In this document: positions 6,289 through 9,565 of the stretch, in pieces
How the letters are laid out: each line of letters begins with the position of its first letter
Numbering within the stretch: position 1 is the first letter of the stretch
From: Prevotellaceae bacterium
Lineage (GTDB): Bacteria > Bacteroidota > Bacteroidia > Bacteroidales > UBA932
NCBI GenBank assembly: GCA_031257455.1
Contig: JAIROQ010000099.1
Span: 1-9,565, forward strand
DNA: 9,565 nt
Direction: 5' to 3'
Made by a program: the position numbers and the translations under genes
Notes under the pieces: model-generated
The model's database searches: none
Told to the model about the DNA's origin: nothing
The model's input: the letters and a program-made list of their open reading frames with translations, nothing else

Positions 6289-6945
6289 ATGGCACATTCG
6301 CATGGATACTTTCAAAAGCCGGATGCAGAATTTATCGCACAGATAAACAGTATCAACGACCAATGTCATTTGCACCAGTCGGAATGGAAGATGGACGACG
6401 ACCTGCTCGGCAAATTTGATACGCTGGCACACAAAGCCACCGCCGCCTACACCGTCAACAGCAATCTTTCCACGAAGAATGCGCTCACGGCAGCCGGTAA
6501 GAAAGCCGCCTTCGACGAGTTGAAACACCTTCTGGGGATGTTTGTCAATTGCCTCCTGGTGAACAAAAATATACCCGACGCCGCCATTGCCGCTATGGGG
6601 CTGCGCCCGCGCCATCGTACCGCGAGGAAGCGGTTGCCGCCCCCTGTGGAAGCGCCGGCGCTCTCGGTCAAAAAAGGGCATAACACGATAACCGTCTATG
6701 CCCACCGTCCCGTATACGGTCATGCTACCGCTACCACCGCGCCGGCGCAGACTTCCGGTTTTGTTATCCGCTACACAATAGAAGGACAAGGATACTATCA
6801 AAAGATCTTCTCGTCCCGCGTGCGCCAGACCATTTCCTTTAACCGGGAAGACGAGGGTAAGCGTATCCTGCTGTCGGCAGCATGGCTTAACCCGTCTTTT
6901 GAAACCGGCCCATGGAGTGACGAAATTTCCGAAATCATCGGCTAA
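6289..6945 (+). CDS. Hypothetical protein with fibronectin-III-like C-terminal half
   Basis: This encodes a 218-residue protein of unknown function. The N-terminal half (about 1-100) looks helical, with segments such as ALTAAGKKAAFDELKHLLGM. A Pro/Arg-rich linker follows (about 103-122, containing RKRLPPPVEAPAL). The C-terminal half (about 123-218) alternates short strand-like segments and ends with SAAWLNPSFETGPWSDEISEI, which resembles the last strands of a fibronectin type III domain. There is no signal peptide or membrane segment, so it is probably cytoplasmic. GC content by hand count is about 54% over 6301-6940, against about 45-48% in sampled mraY lines, and GCC/ACC/CGC-type codons are frequent, which suggests separate origin. 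It starts 12 bases after the repeat-rich frame and ends 35 bases before mraY. It is not a known part of dcw clusters; the domain call is by eye. Confidence 0.75.
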   Translation: MAHSHGYFQKPDAEFIAQINSINDQCHLHQSEWKMDDDLLGKFDTLAHKATAAYTVNSNLSTKNALTAAGKKAAFDELKHLLGMFVNCLLVNKNIPDAAIAAMGLRPRHRTARKRLPPPVEAPALSVKKGHNTITVYAHRPVYGHATATTAPAQTSGFVIRYTIEGQGYYQKIFSSRVRQTISFNREDEGKRILLSAAWLNPSFETGPWSDEISEIIG

Positions 6946-6980
6946 CGGAAAAGTAAACTACTTCTGTAAAATTTATATAT
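6943..6980 (+). other. Gap before mraY containing a possible decayed repeat unit
   Basis: TAACGGAAAAGT at 6943-6954 overlaps the stop of the preceding gene and is identical to 6027-6038 inside the tandem array. The following AAACTACTTCTGTAAAA is similar to, but diverged from, the array continuation. The rest is AT-rich up to the mraY ATG, with no Shine-Dalgarno or TAnnTTTG element. It may be the far edge of the inserted segment. Confidence 0.4.
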
Positions 6981-8228
6981 ATGTTATACTATTTATTTAA
7001 ATATTTGGATACGCAGTTTGATTTTCCCGGCGCGGGGTTATTTCAGTATTTGTCATTTCGTTCGGCGGTGGCTGTTATGTTGGCATTGCTTATTACGTTA
7101 CTTTCAGGCAAGCATATTATCCGCTTGCTGCAACGGAAACAGATTGGCGAAGATATCCGCGACTTGGGACTGGAAGGACAATTGCAGAAAAAAGGAACGC
7201 CTACAATGGGCGGTATTATTATCCTGTCGGCTATTTTAATTCCTATTTTATTAGTGTGCGACCTTACTAATGTGTATATTTTGTTGATGATTGTAACGGT
7301 TGTCTGGCTTGGGGCTATTGGCTTTCTGGATGACTATATAAAAGTGTTCAGGAAAAACAAACAGGGATTACAGGGACGGTTTAAAATTATTGGGCAAACA
7401 GGATTAGGCATTATTGTAGCCATGACCATGTTTTTCAGTGACGACATCGTAGTCCACCAGCACGTGCCGCAAATGACGCCCGATACGTATGAGGAAATAA
7501 CCGTCAAAACTACTCAAACAACCATTCCCTTTGTGAAGGAAAACGAATTTGACTACGAATGGTTGTCGCCTTGGGATGGCGCGACAGGCAAGACTGTCGG
7601 GTGGTTGCTTTACAGCTTGATTATTATTTTCATTATTATGGCTGTGTCCAATGGCGCTAATCTTACAGACGGGATGGATGGCCTTGCTTCCGGCGTTTCT
7701 ATTGTGATTGGCACTACACTGGGCGTATTGGCTTACCTTTCGGGAAATATTATTTATGCGGATTACCTGAATATAATGTATATCCCGCACACCGGCGAAT
7801 TAGTGGTGTTTATAGCGGCGTTTATCGGCGCATTGGTTGGCTTTTTGTGGTACAATTCCTATCCGGCGCAAGTATTTATGGGCGATACGGGAAGTCTGGC
7901 GATTGGCGGTATCATTGCCGTTTTTGCCATTGTCATCCGCAAAGAATTATTAATTCCCGTTTTGTGCGGAATTTTCTTTGTTGAAAGCGTGTCGGTAGTC
8001 ATGCAAACATTGTACTTTAATTATACCAAACGGAAATATGGCGAAGGGCGGCGCATATTTAAGATGTCGCCATTACATCATCATTTTCAAAAGCCCGGCC
8101 ATGCAGGCATTGTAGCGCTTATTCAAAAACCGTTACAGCCATTGCCCGAAGCCAAAATCGTAACACGTTTCTGGATTGTGACGGTATGGCTGGCAGTAAT
8201 AACAATCGCAACACTGAAAGTTAGATAA
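6981..8228 (+). CDS. mraY: Phospho-N-acetylmuramoyl-pentapeptide-transferase MraY
   Basis: MraY is the integral membrane enzyme that transfers phospho-MurNAc-pentapeptide from UDP to undecaprenyl phosphate, making lipid I. The 415 residues contain multiple membrane segments and the family motifs: KKGTPTMGG near the first cytoplasmic loop, the Asp pair FLDDY (D117, D118), NLTDGMDG (227-234), FMGDTGS with catalytic-site D302, and SPLHHHFQ with H366-H368. The usual length is about 320-360. The excess is mainly a hydrophilic insert at about 153-206 with many acidic and Thr residues, seen in Bacteroidota MraY. The start at 6981 gives an N-terminus ([10 protein letters not shown]) like that of other members. 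It is separated from murE by the inserted cassette, and murD follows after 14 bases. Confidence 0.95.
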   Translation: MLYYLFKYLDTQFDFPGAGLFQYLSFRSAVAVMLALLITLLSGKHIIRLLQRKQIGEDIRDLGLEGQLQKKGTPTMGGIIILSAILIPILLVCDLTNVYILLMIVTVVWLGAIGFLDDYIKVFRKNKQGLQGRFKIIGQTGLGIIVAMTMFFSDDIVVHQHVPQMTPDTYEEITVKTTQTTIPFVKENEFDYEWLSPWDGATGKTVGWLLYSLIIIFIIMAVSNGANLTDGMDGLASGVSIVIGTTLGVLAYLSGNIIYADYLNIMYIPHTGELVVFIAAFIGALVGFLWYNSYPAQVFMGDTGSLAIGGIIAVFAIVIRKELLIPVLCGIFFVESVSVVMQTLYFNYTKRKYGEGRRIFKMSPLHHHFQKPGHAGIVALIQKPLQPLPEAKIVTRFWIVTVWLAVITIATLKVR

Positions 8229-8229
8229 A

Positions 8230-8234
8230 AAGGA
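8230..8234 (+). promoter_or_regulatory. Shine-Dalgarno-like sequence for murD
   Basis: AAGGA lies 8 bases before the murD ATG, in the 14-base gap after mraY. It is the only clear Shine-Dalgarno-like site before a start in this window; the other genes have AT-rich leaders, as is usual in this phylum. It supports the choice of start at 8243. Confidence 0.45.
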
Positions 8235-8242
8235 AAGTTAAA

Positions 8243-9565
8243 ATGAAAAAAATTGTTGTTCTTGGCGGAGGTGAAAGCGGCATAGGAGCTGCGGTACTGG
8301 CGCAAGTCAAAGGATTTGACGTCTTCCTGTCCGATGCGGGCATGCTCAAAGCGCATTTCCGTCAAACGTTGCTGCAATATCAAATTGCTTTTGAAGAAGG
8401 AAAGCACACGGAAGAATATATTCTGGACGCCGATGAAGTAATTAAAAGTCCCGGCATTCCCGATAAAGCGCCGATGGTACAAAAACTATTGGCTAAAGGC
8501 GTGCCTGTTATTTCTGAAATCGAATTTGCCGGACGTTTTTGCAATGCCAAAAAAATTTGCATCACCGGAAGCAACGGGAAAACCACTACCACCTCCATTA
8601 TTTACTTCCTGCTGAAAAAAGCCGGATTGAATGTCGGACTGGCGGGCAATATCGGCAGTAGCTACGCCTATCAGGTGGCTACGGAAAAACACGATTATTA
8701 TGTACTCGAATTAAGCAGTTTCCAATTGGACGGCATGTTCGACTTTAAGGCGGATATTGCGGTATTGCTAAATATTACGCCCGACCATTTGGACCGTTAT
8801 GATTATAACATGGAAAATTATGTGCGGGCGAAGTTCCGTATTACGCAAAACATGTCGAAAGAAGACTGTTTTATTTTCTGCTCGGATGATGAAGTAACGA
8901 TGTCGCACTTGAACCAAATTGTTTTGAAGGCGCAGTTGCTGCCTTTCTCGCAGATAGAAAAGGTCAATCAGGGTGCATACCTTATTGATGAATATATGCA
9001 CGCACAATATCAGGAAGACGAATTTTCGATGATGATTGACGAATTGGCATTACAGGGGAAACACAATATCTATAACTCTATGGCGGCAGCGGTAACGGGA
9101 CAGGTATTGAATGTACGCAACGAAATTATTCGCGAAAGTCTGGTTACATTCAAAGGCGTGGAACACCGGCTGGAGCCGGTGCTGAAAGTACGCGATGTCC
9201 TGTATCTCAACGACAGCAAGGCTACAAACGTAAACTCGGCATGGTATGCGCTGGAAAGCATGAAAACAAAAGTCGTATGGATTGCCGGCGGCACAGACAA
9301 AGGAAATGATTATTCGGATTTGTACGGATTGGTGGAAGAGAAAGTAAAAGCTATTATTTGCTTGGGCATAGACAATGAGAAACTGCACAAAAACTTTGAA
9401 GACAAAGTACCGGTAATGCATGACGTACGCTCCATGAATGACGCTGTAAAAACAGCTTACCGCTTGGCAGCGCCGGGTGATACGGTACTACTCTCCCCTG
9501 CCTGCGCAAGTTTCGATTTATTCAAAAACTTTGAAGATCGCGGCCGGCAATTCAAAGAAGCTGTA
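8243..9565 (+). CDS. murD: UDP-N-acetylmuramoylalanine--D-glutamate ligase MurD (3' end cut off)
   Basis: MurD is the cytoplasmic ATP-dependent ligase that adds D-glutamate to UDP-MurNAc-L-alanine, the step before MurE. The frame is open for 441 codons to the window edge with no stop. It begins with a Rossmann-like nucleotide motif (VVLGGGESGIG). The ATP-binding loop GSNGKTT is at 109-115, then ELSSFQLD, LNITPDHLDRY, the C-terminal-domain start GVEHRLE, NDSKATN and IAGGTDKG. The last visible segment is SPACASFDLFKNFEDRGRQF, which in MurD lies only a few residues from the end. The gene is therefore nearly complete. The next genes in Bacteroidota are usually ftsW, murG and murC, outside this window. 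Confidence 0.95.
   Translation, partial: MKKIVVLGGGESGIGAAVLAQVKGFDVFLSDAGMLKAHFRQTLLQYQIAFEEGKHTEEYILDADEVIKSPGIPDKAPMVQKLLAKGVPVISEIEFAGRFCNAKKICITGSNGKTTTTSIIYFLLKKAGLNVGLAGNIGSSYAYQVATEKHDYYVLELSSFQLDGMFDFKADIAVLLNITPDHLDRYDYNMENYVRAKFRITQNMSKEDCFIFCSDDEVTMSHLNQIVLKAQLLPFSQIEKVNQGAYLIDEYMHAQYQEDEFSMMIDELALQGKHNIYNSMAAAVTGQVLNVRNEIIRESLVTFKGVEHRLEPVLKVRDVLYLNDSKATNVNSAWYALESMKTKVVWIAGGTDKGNDYSDLYGLVEEKVKAIICLGIDNEKLHKNFEDKVPVMHDVRSMNDAVKTAYRLAAPGDTVLLSPACASFDLFKNFEDRGRQFKEAV

Noticed and set aside
5890..6801. 303-codon open frame on the minus strand across the array and antisense to the orphan gene
   Set aside because: Its length comes from the multiple-of-three repeat plus the GC-rich antisense of a better-supported + strand gene. 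It has no independent start context and opposes the operon direction.
5881..6980. Insert considered as an insertion sequence or transposon
   Set aside because: No transposase gene, terminal inverted repeats or clear target-site duplication is visible.
6940..6980. Search for a separate promoter before mraY
   Set aside because: No TAnnTTTG element is present in the gap; the nearest similar string lies inside mraY and does not match at the TA positions.

Overview
The window is the first part of a division and cell wall (dcw) cluster, all on the + strand, in the order mraZ, rsmH, ftsL-like, ftsI, murE, an inserted segment, mraY and murD (cut by the window end). The organism is most likely a member of the Bacteroidota, probably order Bacteroidales. 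The reasons are a TAnnTTTG-type promoter element, mostly no Shine-Dalgarno sequence before AT-rich starts, an FtsL-like protein of the Bacteroidota type, a PASTA-tailed FtsI, a MraY enlarged by about 50 residues, and no murF between murE and mraY. MurE carries the DNPR motif, so the peptidoglycan should contain meso-diaminopimelate.

Layout. Positions 1-267 have no gene but are dense in short perfect palindromes. Two are composite modules (16-63 and, inverted, 187-242) built as hairpin, ATTTTCATA linker, second hairpin. Stem sequences differ between copies while pairing is kept. Positions 268-425 are AT-rich with nothing recognisable. At 426-477 a perfect 20-bp tandem repeat, with TG steps every 10 bp, runs into a candidate -7 promoter element. 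This looks like an MraZ operator placed on the mraZ promoter. From 510 to 5884 five genes follow with gaps of 15-33 bases, as in an operon.

The unusual part is 5881-6980, between murE and mraY. It holds (a) an array of fourteen 21-nt units (mostly paired into 42-nt units) with alternating T and A tracts, inside an open frame whose ATG overlaps the murE stop as ATGA; (b) a 16-bp perfect hairpin at the array's start; (c) a GC-richer gene for a 218-residue protein with a helical N-terminal half and a fibronectin-III-like C-terminal half, of unknown function; and (d) a possible decayed piece of the array just before mraY. It looks like an accessory cassette lodged in an otherwise conserved operon.

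How the genes work together. MraZ is the cluster regulator and RsmH methylates 16S rRNA. FtsL-like and FtsI are septal divisome proteins. MurD and MurE add D-Glu and meso-DAP to UDP-MurNAc peptide precursors, and MraY transfers the finished precursor to the lipid carrier to make lipid I, which ends up as substrate for FtsI cross-linking.
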